Counted from the stretch's first letter, positions 1 through 7,794 are shown. The stretch is DNA of 47,423 nt from an uncultured Lachnospiraceae bacterium (GCA_949948735.1 CATLGV010000027.1:1-47423); one strand, 5' to 3'. Notes: a model not told the origin generated them from the sequence alone. Made by a program: numbers and translations.

Positions 1-565
1 GTTTTCCCTCGGCAACTGTCGGCTGTTTTGCCTGTTCCTTTGCTTTGGCTAACCTTGTCCTTATGGAATGGTCACGCTCGGTCAGTTTCCGTCTTTTGGT
101 GGTGGCGGTCAGTTCCGCACACGTTTTTTCTGACAGGGCATTTAATTTCTTTAATGTGTCGCTTACTATCTGCTTTGTATCACTGTCCTTTACCTGCGGA
201 AGAATAGCGGATAAACTGGCGCACGTTTCCGCTTTGCTCTGCTCTCCAAACTGATAGATTAGATTGATTTCATCAGCATTAAAAGGTATCTGAAAATTTG
301 CGCCCTCACATAAACGCTCCACGCCCACGCACTTAGGGAGATTTCTTGTCAGTTCGTAATTATCCCTTGCTGTGATTGTTCCATGATTGTCGGTCTGCCT
401 TACCTCGACTTCACACTGGCTTTTCTGCTCCAACACAAGCCACTGGTATTTGTCGCTTTCTTTAGTGAATACGGTCTGATGCGCATTGGAATGTGTCTTG
501 CTACGGATATATTTGTCTGTGGTGCTGTAATAGTCTAAAATCTGCTGTTCCTGCTTTTTATTCAT
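1..565 (-). CDS. Integrative-element accessory protein, possible TTRAP domain (3' end outside window)
   Basis: The reading frame is open from an ATG at 565 to the window edge (188 codons), so the C-terminus is missing. A GGAGGG ribosome site lies 8-10 bases before the start. The product starts MNKKQEQQILDYYS. A segment near residues 95-140 (IPFNADEINLIYQFGEQS followed by a short helical stretch) resembles the small TTRAP domain, 'transposon-transfer assisting protein', carried by conjugative elements of Firmicutes. The rest is charged, with a Lys/Arg-rich tail. The gene is more AT-rich than the pgi/Tad region, which fits an acquired element. It is probably the edge of an integrative conjugative element extending left. 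The family match is from memory of the motif and is moderate at best; the exact role is unknown. Confidence 0.55.
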   Translation of the reverse strand, partial: MNKKQEQQILDYYSTTDKYIRSKTHSNAHQTVFTKESDKYQWLVLEQKSQCEVEVRQTDNHGTITARDNYELTRNLPKCVGVERLCEGANFQIPFNADEINLIYQFGEQSKAETCASLSAILPQVKDSDTKQIVSDTLKKLNALSEKTCAELTATTKRRKLTERDHSIRTRLAKAKEQAKQPTVAEGK

Positions 566-617
566 GGTCTTTGCCCTCCTGTGATATGATTGATTGGTTT
601 CGGTGCTGATATATGAT

Positions 618-711
618 TTTCTTACGGTAATTGTCGGGAGATTGGATTGCGGAATATTGTTGTTGGGTATTTCTCCACTTGTGGGAATATGGGTTATTTC
701 TTACGGTAATT
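618..711. repeat. Pair of 15-bp direct repeats upstream of the element gene
   Basis: TTTCTTACGGTAATT occurs at 618-632 and again at 697-711, about 79 bp apart. Both lie in the AT-rich stretch just before the start of the element-type gene at 565. The second copy runs into a small palindrome, GGTAATTACC. Possible roles are operator sites for an element repressor or part of a transfer or recombination site. No function can be assigned from sequence alone. Confidence 0.5.
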
Positions 712-719
712 ACCGCATG

Positions 720-749
720 AAAAAAAGCTATAACCGTTACTGTCATAGC
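720..749 (-). terminator. Intrinsic terminator after the 795-1917 gene pair
   Basis: On the minus strand a hairpin with arms GCTAT/ATAGC (745-749 and 727-731) plus weaker inner pairs is followed at once by seven T residues (726-720). It lies 46 bp after the stop of the 795-1274 gene. It would end that transcript and separate it from the element-type gene to its left. Confidence 0.6.
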
Positions 750-794
750 CTTTTAAGGATTGAGGAAGTCCCTTTCTTATTTGTATTTGTTTTG

Positions 795-1274
795 TCACCC
801 CTCCGCACTATCCAACATCAGCCGCGCAAATGCACCGAACTCCCCTTTTTTCAGGAACAAAAACATCTGCCTTATCCCAAGCGCCCGGGCCGCCCTTGCA
901 AGATAATCCTCCATGCTTCCCGGCGCCGCCTTATCACTCTGTGTCACAGCGTACAGCACCGCAAGATTTTTCCCCTGCCACGCAATCCCCAGCTGCCGCC
1001 CGGCCCCGCCAAACCAGAGCATGCACTGCCCGTCCTCATACTGAAAATATATTTGCCCGGGCAGAGCGCCGGCAAAGGCTTCAAGATACTCCCCGGCAGA
1101 ATCGGCCGCCTCCCCGTCGATCCTTCGCAGCACCTTTTCCAGATTCAGCTCATTGGCCTGCACAATTCCGGTTACAGCGCAATTCTCTCCCTTTTTTCCG
1201 ATGCTCAGCCTCGCGGGCATGGACAATACGCTTCCGTCTATCCCGATATCAAACGACACTTTATTCTCTTTCAT
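795..1274 (-). CDS. Hypothetical protein, second gene of an unrecognised pair
   Basis: I do not recognise this family. The 159-residue product begins MKENKVSFDIGIDGSVL. The ATG at 1274 is chosen over one ten codons upstream because GAGGTAGGAG sits at the right distance from it. The first third looks beta-rich. The middle holds a small aromatic segment (QIYFQYEDGQCMLWFGG), and the end is helical. There is no signal peptide and no membrane segment, so it is probably cytoplasmic. It follows the 1393-1917 gene by 118 bp on the same strand and is closed by the terminator at 720-749, so the two are probably co-transcribed. It may belong to a larger cluster lost or displaced at the element boundary, but nothing here proves that. 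Confidence 0.7.
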   Translation of the reverse strand: MKENKVSFDIGIDGSVLSMPARLSIGKKGENCAVTGIVQANELNLEKVLRRIDGEAADSAGEYLEAFAGALPGQIYFQYEDGQCMLWFGGAGRQLGIAWQGKNLAVLYAVTQSDKAAPGSMEDYLARAARALGIRQMFLFLKKGEFGAFARLMLDSAEG

Positions 1275-1392
1275 GGTTACTCCTACCTCAATCCATCGGG
1301 GCAAAATCGCTTTTGCCCCGACAAGCTTTATGCTTTGACAGTCCGGTATCCTTTGACCGCACCCGGATTCTCACCGCATGCGGGCTATCCTC

Positions 1393-1917
1393 CTACGCGC
1401 CCTCCTGCGTGTCCGGCAGTCCCAGATAATCCTCAATCTTTGCAATGGACATTTTGTTCAAAATCTGGGCCCGCTCGGTATTCCAGACCGCAATCCCCAA
1501 ATGATCCACCGTAATGATGTTCTTTAACGCCGCCGGAATCAATCCTGTCGTCTGAATATTAATGTTGAAGGCGTATTCCAAAATGCCCTCCGGCGTTGTC
1601 TTGTCGATGTACAGATACGCCATGTTCAGCTTCACGCGAACCTCGTCCAGATTAATCCTGGTCGGATCATCCGCCGCCGATTTGAGCGTATTGCCAATCT
1701 CATCCATATTGGCCGGTTCGCTTCCGGTCACGCCGCTTACCATGCCCTTGATGTCCTTAATCAGCTGATCAAAGGACACGCCCTCGCTGTCCTCCTGCAA
1801 AGAAGGAATGAGCAAAATCTTATAGCCCTCCTTTTCCTTCTTATACATTGCGTGCAGAGAGGTTCCGATCAACGAAAAATCAATTGCAACCGCCGCGTTT
1901 AAATTGTTTGCTGCCAT
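1393..1917 (-). CDS. Hypothetical protein, first gene of an unrecognised pair
   Basis: The 174-residue product begins MAANNLNAAVAIDFSLIG. It has AAAGGAG eight bases before the ATG. No known domain is recognised. The sequence is acidic with alternating hydrophobic strands (YKILLIPSLQED, YLYIDKTTPEGILEYAFNI) and a helical C-terminus (AQILNKMSIAKIEDYLGL). There are no membrane spans or signal peptide. A possible promoter lies at 2012-2040. The gene is probably co-transcribed with 795-1274. Function cannot be stated. A structural or scaffold protein is one guess from the strand-rich, cysteine-free make-up, with low certainty. Confidence 0.75.
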   Translation of the reverse strand: MAANNLNAAVAIDFSLIGTSLHAMYKKEKEGYKILLIPSLQEDSEGVSFDQLIKDIKGMVSGVTGSEPANMDEIGNTLKSAADDPTRINLDEVRVKLNMAYLYIDKTTPEGILEYAFNINIQTTGLIPAALKNIITVDHLGIAVWNTERAQILNKMSIAKIEDYLGLPDTQEGA

Positions 1918-2011
1918 AATGTCATTCTCCTTTCCTGTACAGAATCTTTATGCTTCAGATTCCCGGCCGCCTTAAGGATACCCTTATCAATTGAGGTCTC
2001 TGAATATCTGC

Positions 2012-2040
2012 ATTGTAACGCGGACAGCGGCGGATGATAA
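2012..2040 (-). promoter_or_regulatory. Possible sigma-A promoter of the 1393-1917 gene
   Basis: On the minus strand TTATCA (2040-2035) and TACAAT (2017-2012) are 17 bp apart, about 95 bp upstream of the start codon. The -35 is weak. A half copy of the palindromic repeat family (1970-1996, CCTTATCAATTGAGG) lies in the presumed leader. Confidence 0.4.
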
Positions 2041-2098
2041 CTTGCACTTGTGAACGGTAATATAGCGCTGCGTGCCGCGCACAGTGCGAAAACAGGTC

Positions 2099-2143
2099 AA
2101 AAAAAGCCCGTGGTTACGGGAAATAATCCCATAAGCCACGAGC
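2099..2143 (-). terminator. Strong intrinsic terminator between pgi and the 1393-1917 gene
   Basis: On the minus strand GCTCGTGG pairs with CCACGGGC (2143-2136 and 2113-2106) with inner ATGGGA/TTTCCC pairing, followed by seven T residues (2105-2099). It stands about 100 bp past a first terminator for pgi, so the 387-bp gap 1918-2304 holds two terminators in series and no convincing gene. Confidence 0.75.
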
Positions 2144-2202
2144 CTTTTCATAATGGCAGTTGCACAAAATATTTCCATACGTCAATTGAGGGTAACCTAC
2201 AG

Positions 2203-2240
2203 CACAATAAAACAGGTACCAGCCTTTTGTCTGGTACCTG
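2203..2240 (-). terminator. Intrinsic terminator of pgi
   Basis: A perfect 10-bp stem CAGGTACCAG/CTGGTACCTG (2213-2222 and 2231-2240) with an 8-nt loop is followed on the minus strand by TTTTATTGTG. It lies 65 bp past the pgi stop codon. A half copy of the palindromic repeat (GTCAATTGAGGGTA, 2181-2194) follows it. Confidence 0.8.
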
Positions 2241-2304
2241 CAAGTCTCTTCTGCAGTGCCGGTTTAATATAACTCCGTAAACCGCCGCCTTCTATATTTT
2301 AATA

Positions 2305-3651
2305 TTACAGCCTCTTTAACAGCGCTTCTCTTGCTTCCTCGTAGCCCGGCTTTCCAAGCAGCGCGAACATATTCTTCTTGTAGCTCTCAACACCCGGCTG
2401 GTTAAACGGATTCACGCCAAGCAGGTATCCGCTCAGACCGCATGCAAACTCAAAGAAATAGAACAGCTCTCCCAGATAGAACTCATTGACCTCCGGCACA
2501 TTCACCATCAGGTTAGGTACCTGTCCGTCCGTGTGCGCGAGCACCGTACCGTTCATCGCACTCTTGTTGACAAAGTCAACCGTCTTGCCCGCAAGGTAAT
2601 TCAGGCCGTCCAGATCCACCGGCTCCGTACCGATAATCAGCTCTTCCCTGGACTTCTCGATATTCAAAACGGTCTCAAACATCACGCGCGCGCCGTCCTG
2701 AATAAACTGCCCCATAGAGTGCAGGTCCGTGGTCAGGTCAACGCTTGCCGGGAGCAGGCCCTTCTGATCCTTACCCTCCGACTCGCCAAAGAGCTGCTTC
2801 CACCACTCGGAAACATAATGTGCGCTCGGCTCATAGTTGCAGAGGATCTCCACCGCCTTGCCCTTTCTCAGCAGGATATTGCGCAGCGCAGCATACTGCA
2901 TTGCGTCGTTCTCCTCAAACGGAAGCTCCAGAGCACGCTTTCTGCCGCTGGCAGCGCCCTCCATCAGCTTGTCGATATCCGCGCCGCTGACCGCAATCGG
3001 CAGCAGGCCTACCGCTGTCAATACGGAGAAACGGCCGCCTACATCGTCGGGCACCACAAAGGTCTCGTAGCCCTCCTCTGTCGCAAGGTTCTTCAAAGAT
3101 CCCTTTGCCTTATCCGTTGTCGCGTAAATTCTCTTTGCCGCGCCCTCCTTGCCGTACTTTTTCTCCATCATTTCCTTAAATACACGGAACGCAATCGCAG
3201 GCTCGGTCGTCGTACCGGATTTGCTGATCATGTTGACGGAAAAATCCCTGTCGCCGATAACGTCAATCAGATGCCGGATGTACGTAGAGCTGATGGAATT
3301 CCCGACAAAATAAATCTCCGGTGTCTTGCGGATGCTCTTGTCCACCATATTATAAAAGCTGTGACGCAAAAATTCTACCGCAGCCCTCGCCCCCAGATAG
3401 GAGCCGCCGATTCCGATTACAAGAAGAACCTCGCTGTCACTCTGAATTTTCTTTGCCGCTTCCTTGATTCTTGCAAATTCTTCCTTGTCGTAATCCACCG
3501 GTAAGTCAATCCATCCCAGAAAATCATTGCCCGCGCCGCTCTTTCCCAAAAGAACGTCCTTCGCGTCGAGCGTCAGCTTTTTCATGTACTCGACTTCATG
3601 GCTGCTGATGAACTGTGATGCTTTTGAATAGTCAAATGTTACCTTACTCAT
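2305..3651 (-). CDS. pgi: Glucose-6-phosphate isomerase
   Basis: Interconverts glucose-6-phosphate and fructose-6-phosphate in glycolysis and gluconeogenesis, in the cytoplasm. The 448-residue length is normal for the short Firmicutes form. Visible motifs: [13 protein letters not shown] near residue 80, the phosphate-binding [13 protein letters not shown] near 145, [14 protein letters not shown] near 205, the catalytic-site segment [11 protein letters not shown] near 370 and [12 protein letters not shown] near 415. The start has AAAGGAGAG nine bases upstream. It has its own promoter (3706-3734) and its own terminator (2203-2240), so it is monocistronic. Nothing odd is seen. Confidence 0.97.
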   Translation of the reverse strand: MSKVTFDYSKASQFISSHEVEYMKKLTLDAKDVLLGKSGAGNDFLGWIDLPVDYDKEEFARIKEAAKKIQSDSEVLLVIGIGGSYLGARAAVEFLRHSFYNMVDKSIRKTPEIYFVGNSISSTYIRHLIDVIGDRDFSVNMISKSGTTTEPAIAFRVFKEMMEKKYGKEGAAKRIYATTDKAKGSLKNLATEEGYETFVVPDDVGGRFSVLTAVGLLPIAVSGADIDKLMEGAASGRKRALELPFEENDAMQYAALRNILLRKGKAVEILCNYEPSAHYVSEWWKQLFGESEGKDQKGLLPASVDLTTDLHSMGQFIQDGARVMFETVLNIEKSREELIIGTEPVDLDGLNYLAGKTVDFVNKSAMNGTVLAHTDGQVPNLMVNVPEVNEFYLGELFYFFEFACGLSGYLLGVNPFNQPGVESYKKNMFALLGKPGYEEAREALLKRL

Positions 3652-3705
3652 TTGTTCTCTCCTTTTCTGTTTTATAGATTTTGCCGTTCTGCATCGTTAC
3701 TTCAT

Positions 3706-3734
3706 ATTTTAGCAAAATTTTCCTTATAAATCAA
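3706..3734 (-). promoter_or_regulatory. Sigma-A promoter of pgi
   Basis: On the minus strand TTGATT (3734-3729) and TAAAAT (3711-3706) are separated by exactly 17 bp, 55 bp before the pgi start codon. It lies immediately after the stop codon of the 3739-4437 gene, so pgi is transcribed on its own. Confidence 0.7.
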
Positions 3735-3738
3735 TTGC

Positions 3739-4437
3739 TTATGCCTTGTTTCCGATAAAACTGCGCAGCAGCGCCTCCAGCTCCGCGGCGTCCTCCTGCG
3801 AAAAGCCGGTCTTTTCTTCCTTCGCGGCTGCCGCCTCCGTCTCCTTCTCCTCTGCTTTGGCGCCCTTCTCCTGCGCAAGCTCCCACAAAAGCTTTTCCTT
3901 CTCCATGATGCCGTGCTCCAGACGCTGCGCCACCGTATTCTCCAGATAATCGGTCAGATTGGTTTTTAGCATCTGTCTGCGGGCAGGCATGTCCACAATG
4001 GAGACAACGCTCAGGTACAGATAGATTCCAAAGAGGCTGATAATGTAAAACGGCAGTAAATCCACAAAGCTCCTGCCCTCAATAATTCCCTTGCACACGC
4101 CAAAGCCCGCCACAAAAACGCCCGCAAGCATCAGCTGTCCCGAAAGATGCTTCATAAAGCTGATTCCCATCCCCATAAAGCGGATACGGTTGATAAACTT
4201 GTCCACAAAAACCGATATGTTTGGTACCCCGCCGTTGAGCTTATAACAATTGACAAACCGCTCCTTGCATTGGCCCAGCAGCTTGTTCTCCACACCGGAA
4301 AGCGTATCCGTCGCATGTATCATGCGCTGATAGAACACCCCGATGATAATCTGATAGAGCACCCCGATTGCCATAAAAATAACTGTCAGCACTATTATAA
4401 ACGAGTGGTCAAAATAACCAATAATTCCATTTGCCAT
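3739..4437 (-). CDS. Conserved membrane protein of unknown function, three TM segments
   Basis: The 232-residue product has one hydrophobic segment near the N-terminus (residues about 12-38), two more around 97-115 and 124-147, and a cytoplasmic C-terminal tail of about 80 residues that is highly charged, Ala/Glu-rich and probably coiled coil. The middle (residues 40-95) is soluble. I recognise no catalytic motif. The layout (TM, soluble loop, two TM, charged coil) recalls a scaffold or a membrane-anchored partner, but this is only a guess. It has its own promoter at 4480-4508 and no clear terminator before the pgi promoter, so some read-through into pgi is possible. Confidence 0.85.
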   Translation of the reverse strand: MANGIIGYFDHSFIIVLTVIFMAIGVLYQIIIGVFYQRMIHATDTLSGVENKLLGQCKERFVNCYKLNGGVPNISVFVDKFINRIRFMGMGISFMKHLSGQLMLAGVFVAGFGVCKGIIEGRSFVDLLPFYIISLFGIYLYLSVVSIVDMPARRQMLKTNLTDYLENTVAQRLEHGIMEKEKLLWELAQEKGAKAEEKETEAAAAKEEKTGFSQEDAAELEALLRSFIGNKA

Positions 4438-4479
4438 AATCTACCTCTCCCTATGGTATTTTTTATAAGTGTTACCATT

Positions 4480-4508
4480 AGTATACGCATTTCGTTTCGC
4501 TCCCACAA
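4480..4508 (-). promoter_or_regulatory. Sigma-A promoter of the 3739-4437 gene
   Basis: On the minus strand TTGTGG (4508-4503) and TATACT (4485-4480) are spaced 17 bp, about 43 bp upstream of the start codon. It is divergent from the metal-exporter promoter at 4613-4641. Confidence 0.65.
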
Positions 4509-4612
4509 GACACTTTCAAGCAGAATCGTTCGTCAAATTCAGCCAATTTATACGCCCTGCCACCGTCTTTCGACGGCGCTTTTTTCATTTCGACAACGCG
4601 CGAACTTTTTTA

Positions 4613-4641
4613 TTGTAATGTGCATATAATTATGATATATT
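4613..4641 (+). promoter_or_regulatory. Promoter of the riboswitch-CDF transcript
   Basis: TTGTAA (4613-4618) and TATATT (4636-4641) are spaced 17 bp, upstream of the riboswitch. The leader is unusually long: about 90 nt between the expected start and the aptamer carry two hairpins (4650-4670 and 4690-4731). Confidence 0.5.
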
Positions 4642-4689
4642 ACTGATAATACCTTCAGTTGACAACTGGAGGCGCTCTTTGCACTGCAT

Positions 4690-4731
4690 ACCTTAATGGA
4701 CGGAGGCATGTATACCTTTATCAATTAAGGC
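4690..4731. repeat. Imperfect hairpin of the dispersed palindromic repeat family
   Basis: CCTTAAT...GG and CC...ATTAAGG arms flank a short centre (4691-4706 and 4715-4730). The right half, ATACCTTTATCAATTAAGG, closely matches copies at 34135-34156 and 33576-33596. It lies between the promoter and the aptamer of the CDF transcript. A second small hairpin, CCTTCAGTT/AACTGGAGG, lies just upstream at 4652-4672. Confidence 0.55.
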
Positions 4732-4735
4732 TACT

Positions 4736-4878
4736 TATCTACAGTACAAACTGAGCAGGCCGGGACAACTGCCTGAGCGTTGTCCATGGAGCCGGGTCGC
4801 AAAAGCGACAGTGGATAGACCTATTCATCCGCGGGACAGTAGCTGCTATTACTGGATTCGCGGGTGTTTTTTTCTTTC
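4736..4878 (+). ncRNA. NiCo-type riboswitch (aptamer plus terminator)
   Basis: The aptamer spans about 4736-4817. P1 is TATCTAC (4736-4742) with GTGGATA (4811-4817). Inside are the characteristic CAGGCCGGGACAACTGCCTG, TGAGCGTTGTCC and GGAGCCGGG segments, and a GTCGC-AAAA-GCGAC hairpin. This matches my memory of the Ni2+/Co2+-sensing czcD (NiCo) class, a four-way junction, and the downstream gene is a CDF exporter, the classic target. The expression platform is a CCGCG/CGCGG hairpin (4829-4833 and 4859-4863) followed by a T run (4865-4878), i.e. a terminator expected to be relieved when metal binds. The ORF then starts at 4951. The class call rests on motif recall, not on a covariance search. 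Confidence 0.85.
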
Positions 4879-4950
4879 ATTCTCCCGCACCTTCAGCGCT
4901 TAAGCATGTGCCATAGAGCAGTAACTATTCTGTTTTCAGGAGGTTTTTCT

Positions 4951-5829
4951 ATGACGAATAATTTCGAAAAGGCCGCAATGAAGGTATCCTTTGTGAGCAT
5001 CGCCGCAAATGTGATTCTGTCCGTATTTAAGCTGGCCGCCGGCATTATTGCCCATTCCGGCGCAATGATCAGCGATGCCATTCACTCCGCGTCCGACGTC
5101 CTCAGCACCTTTATTGTTATCGCCGGAATCAAAATCTCAAGCAAGGACTCCGACAAGGAACACCCCTACGGGCACGAACGGATGGAATGCGTTTCGGCGA
5201 TAATCCTTGCCACCATCCTTGCCCTTACGGGAATCGGCATCGGATACTCCGCAGCGCTCAAAATCCTGTCCGGCGAATACGGCAGTCTGACTGTCCCGGG
5301 CGCTCTTGCGCTCATTGCGGCTCTGGTGTCCATTGCCGTAAAAGAGAGCATGTTCTGGTACACCCGGTATTACGCGAAAAAGATTGACTCCGGCGCCCTG
5401 ATGGCAGACGCGTGGCATCATCGCTCCGATGCGCTCTCCTCCGTCGGCGCCTTTATCGGTATTGCGGGCGCGCGACTCGGCTTTCCGGTAATGGATGCGG
5501 CTGCAAGCCTCGTAATCTGCTTTTTCATTGAAAAGGCCGCCTACGAGATTTTTAAGGACGCCGTCGACAAGATGGTCGACAAGGCCTGCGACGAATCCAC
5601 GGAGAGCGCCCTCCGCAGCTGCGCACTATCCCAGACAGGCGTTTTGGGGGTGGATTTACTCCGCACACGCGTTTTTGGCAATAAAATATATGTAGACATA
5701 GAAATTACGACCAACGGGAACGAGACCCTGCGCGAAGCACACTCCATCGCGGAAAACGTCCACGACTCAATCGAGCAGAACTTTTCAAAGGTAAAGCACA
5801 TTATGGTGCATGTAAATCCCTCCGAATAA
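4951..5829 (+). CDS. Cation diffusion facilitator (CDF) metal exporter
   Basis: Exports divalent metal ions across the cytoplasmic membrane by proton antiport. The riboswitch suggests Ni2+/Co2+, though CDF proteins often also move Zn2+, Fe2+ or Mn2+. The 292-residue protein shows the TM2 metal site SDAIHSASDV and the TM5 site ADAWHHRSDALSS (both HxxxD), the HPYGHER cytoplasmic loop, six TM segments, and a C-terminal ferredoxin-like cytoplasmic domain (residues about 205-290) ending KHIMVHVNP. The start at 4951 is chosen for its AGGAGG ribosome site; an in-frame codon 29 positions upstream lies inside the terminator loop region and has none. It is monocistronic and riboswitch-controlled. Confidence 0.93.
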   Translation: MTNNFEKAAMKVSFVSIAANVILSVFKLAAGIIAHSGAMISDAIHSASDVLSTFIVIAGIKISSKDSDKEHPYGHERMECVSAIILATILALTGIGIGYSAALKILSGEYGSLTVPGALALIAALVSIAVKESMFWYTRYYAKKIDSGALMADAWHHRSDALSSVGAFIGIAGARLGFPVMDAAASLVICFFIEKAAYEIFKDAVDKMVDKACDESTESALRSCALSQTGVLGVDLLRTRVFGNKIYVDIEITTNGNETLREAHSIAENVHDSIEQNFSKVKHIMVHVNPSE

Positions 5830-5841
5830 TCCGGTGAACAG

Positions 5842-5870
5842 TTGACTTACATCGGTTTGGCTGATAAAAT
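5842..5870 (+). promoter_or_regulatory. Sigma-A promoter of the TSCPD-murG unit
   Basis: TTGACT (5842-5847) and TAAAAT (5865-5870) with 17 bp between them, a near-consensus promoter 13 bp after the CDF stop codon. Confidence 0.75.
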
Positions 5871-5908
5871 CTTTGTATATAAAATAATACGAAGGAGTAT
5901 GTTTATTT

Positions 5909-6154
5909 ATGCAATATAAAACAAACGGAACCTGTTCTTCCATGATTGATATTGAAATCGACGGCGATACCATCCGGTCTGTCTCCTTTACGGGCGGATG
6001 CAACGGTAATCTCAAGGGCATCTCAAGCCTTGTCGGCGGCATGAAGGTTGACGACGCAATCAGCAAATTAAAGGGTATCAAGTGCGGAATGAAAAGTACC
6101 TCCTGTCCCGACCAGCTTGCTTCGGCCCTCGAAGCCTATAAGGCGGCGCACTGA
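5909..6154 (+). CDS. TSCPD-domain small protein (TIGR03905-like)
   Basis: An 81-residue protein, MQYKTNGTCSSMIDIEIDGD at the start, with glycine- and cysteine-bearing turns GGCNGNLKGIS and IKCGMKSTSCPDQLA. The last segment is the signature of the TSCPD domain, also found at the end of class II ribonucleotide reductases. Free-standing versions are common in Clostridia and their role is not known; the four cysteines suggest metal or nucleotide binding, which is inference. AAGGAG lies 11 bases before the ATG. It is followed after 58 bp by murG on the same strand without a terminator, so the two probably share the promoter at 5842-5870. Confidence 0.9.
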   Translation: MQYKTNGTCSSMIDIEIDGDTIRSVSFTGGCNGNLKGISSLVGGMKVDDAISKLKGIKCGMKSTSCPDQLASALEAYKAAH

Positions 6155-6212
6155 CGGCGCACCCCGGCATATTATGATGTTATAACTTACAAAGAATCGG
6201 AGGCTTTTGCAT

Positions 6213-7298
6213 ATGAAACGCATCGTCTTTACCGGCGGCGGCACCGCCGGCCACGTAACACCCAATATTGCGCTTTTTCCACGCCTGAAGGAGATGGATT
6301 ATGACATACATTATATTGGTTCCTACGATGGCATCGAGAAAAAGCTGATAGAAGATTTCCGTATTCCGTATTATGGCATTGCCACCGGCAAATTCCGCAG
6401 GTATTTTGATCCCAAGAATTTCAGCGACCCGTTCCGCGTCCTGAAGGGCTTCATCGAAGCGCGCAAAATCCTCAAAACATTGAAGCCGGATATTGTTTTC
6501 AGTAAAGGCGGTTTTGTAAGCGTTCCTGTTGTACGCGCCGCAGCCTCCTTAAAGATCCCCTGTATTATTCACGAATCGGATATGACGCCGGGTCTTGCAA
6601 ACCACCTGTGCATTCCGGTTGCCACGAAGGTTTGTTGCAATTTTCCCGAAACCCTGCAGAACCTTCCGGAGGATAAATCCATCCTCACCGGCTCTCCCAT
6701 CCGGCAGGAGCTTCTCCACGGGAGCAAGGAAAAGGGCCTTGAGATGTGTAAATTTAATACCGCCAAGCCTGTTATTATGGTAATCGGCGGAAGCCTCGGC
6801 GCCGCAGGCGTCAATAAGCTCGTTCGCGAAGCGCTGCCGCAGCTTCTGGAGGACTTCCAGATTGTGCATATCTGCGGCAAGGAAAAAATCGATAATCTTC
6901 TGCTGAACAAGGAAGGCTATCGACAGTTTGAATATGTAAAAGACGATTTGAAAAACCTGTTTGCGATGGCGGATATTGTCATATCCCGTGCGGGTGCAAA
7001 TGCAATCTGTGAGCTGCTGGCGCTCAGAAAGCCCAGCCTTCTTATTCCGCTTCCCGCCCACGCCAGCCGCGGCGACCAGATTTTAAATGCAAAAAGCTTT
7101 GAATCCCAGGGCTTTGCCATGGTCGCGGACGAGGATTACCTTACCGGCGTAACGCTCACCGAAAAGGTACACGAGCTTTATTTTACACGCCAGTCCTATA
7201 TTGAGGCCATGCAGAACAGCAATCAGCGAAATTCTATCGACACGATTGTAGCGCTTATCGAATCCTATGCCGACAAGCACACACAGACAACAAAATGA
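6213..7298 (+). CDS. murG: UDP-GlcNAc:undecaprenyl-PP-MurNAc-pentapeptide GlcNAc transferase
   Basis: Adds GlcNAc to lipid I to make lipid II on the cytoplasmic face of the membrane, the last cytoplasmic step of peptidoglycan synthesis. The 361-residue GT-B protein has the N-terminal glycine-rich loop GGGTAGHVTPN, the HESDMTPGLANHL region near residue 125 (usually HEQN.xxG.xN), the C-domain loop VIGGSLGAAGVN near 190, and the donor-site segment SRAGANAICELLALRKPSLLIPLP near 260-283. The start at 6213 is preferred over a TTG two codons earlier because GGAGG is then nine bases away. It lies outside a division/cell-wall cluster. Its stop codon lies inside the terminator hairpin at 7292-7319. Confidence 0.93.
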   Translation: MKRIVFTGGGTAGHVTPNIALFPRLKEMDYDIHYIGSYDGIEKKLIEDFRIPYYGIATGKFRRYFDPKNFSDPFRVLKGFIEARKILKTLKPDIVFSKGGFVSVPVVRAAASLKIPCIIHESDMTPGLANHLCIPVATKVCCNFPETLQNLPEDKSILTGSPIRQELLHGSKEKGLEMCKFNTAKPVIMVIGGSLGAAGVNKLVREALPQLLEDFQIVHICGKEKIDNLLLNKEGYRQFEYVKDDLKNLFAMADIVISRAGANAICELLALRKPSLLIPLPAHASRGDQILNAKSFESQGFAMVADEDYLTGVTLTEKVHELYFTRQSYIEAMQNSNQRNSIDTIVALIESYADKHTQTTK

Positions 7299-7319
7299 CG
7301 CCGGGTACGGCGTCATTTT
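7292..7319. terminator. Bidirectional terminator between murG and the HIT gene
   Basis: An 11-bp perfect stem AAAATGACGCC/GGCGTCATTTT (7292-7302 and 7309-7319) with a six-base loop. A and T runs on both sides suit both strands. The murG stop codon is inside the left arm. It separates two convergent units. Confidence 0.8.
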
Positions 7320-7383
7320 GATTCCGGCCTTCAAGCCCGGCCCCGGGCGCGTCTGCCCCTGTCAGTCGGGTATGGCCTTATTC

Positions 7384-7794
7384 CTATAAAGCAATGCTGT
7401 CCCGCACCGCATCCAGCTCCTCATCCGACATCGTATGCGCCTCCAGCACCAGATTCTGCCCGTCATCGCGGTATCTGGGTATCAGATGCACATGAAAATG
7501 AAATACAGTCTGTCCGGCAACCTCATTATTGTTCTGAATAACGTTAAAGCCGTCGCATCCAAGCCTCTCCGTCATATGTACGGCCATCTTTTTTGCCAGC
7601 GGCAGCACCTTCGCGGCCGTGTCATCCGTTATCTCGTACAGATTCCTGTAATGATTCTTCGGCAGTATCAGTGCATGCCCTTTTACCGCCGGCGCCAAAT
7701 CGAGAATCACCCTGAAATCCTCATCCTCATAAATTGTCCGCGACGGAATATCCCCGTTCGCAATCTTGCAGAAAATGCAGCTCTCGTCTCTCAT
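7384..7794 (-). CDS. HIT family nucleotide hydrolase
   Basis: A 136-residue histidine-triad protein of the Hint branch, which hydrolyses phosphoramidate bonds of nucleotides (for example AMP-lysine). It has the N-terminal CIFCKIANGDIPS zinc-type segment, LPKNHYRNLYEI in the middle, and the catalytic triad HFHVHLIPRY near residue 100. The start is ambiguous: ATGs at 7800 and 7794 both follow AAGGAAG; 7794 gives the better spacing of nine bases. It is followed by nothing on its strand, being convergent with murG, and it comes 36 bp after the flavodoxin-SCP2 gene, so the two may be co-transcribed. Confidence 0.93.
   Translation of the reverse strand: MRDESCIFCKIANGDIPSRTIYEDEDFRVILDLAPAVKGHALILPKNHYRNLYEITDDTAAKVLPLAKKMAVHMTERLGCDGFNVIQNNNEVAGQTVFHFHVHLIPRYRDDGQNLVLEAHTMSDEELDAVRDSIAL

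Noticed and set aside
594..1514. 306-codon plus-strand frame over the hypothetical pair
   Set aside because: Antisense to two genes with good starts; composition not protein-like.
2533..3504. 323-codon frame opposite pgi
   Set aside because: Shadow of pgi; no ribosome site, and Arg/Leu/His-rich.
4563..4586. CCGTC/GACGG hairpin with T run on the plus strand
   Set aside because: Terminator-like, but no plus-strand gene ends there and it overlaps the divergent promoter region.
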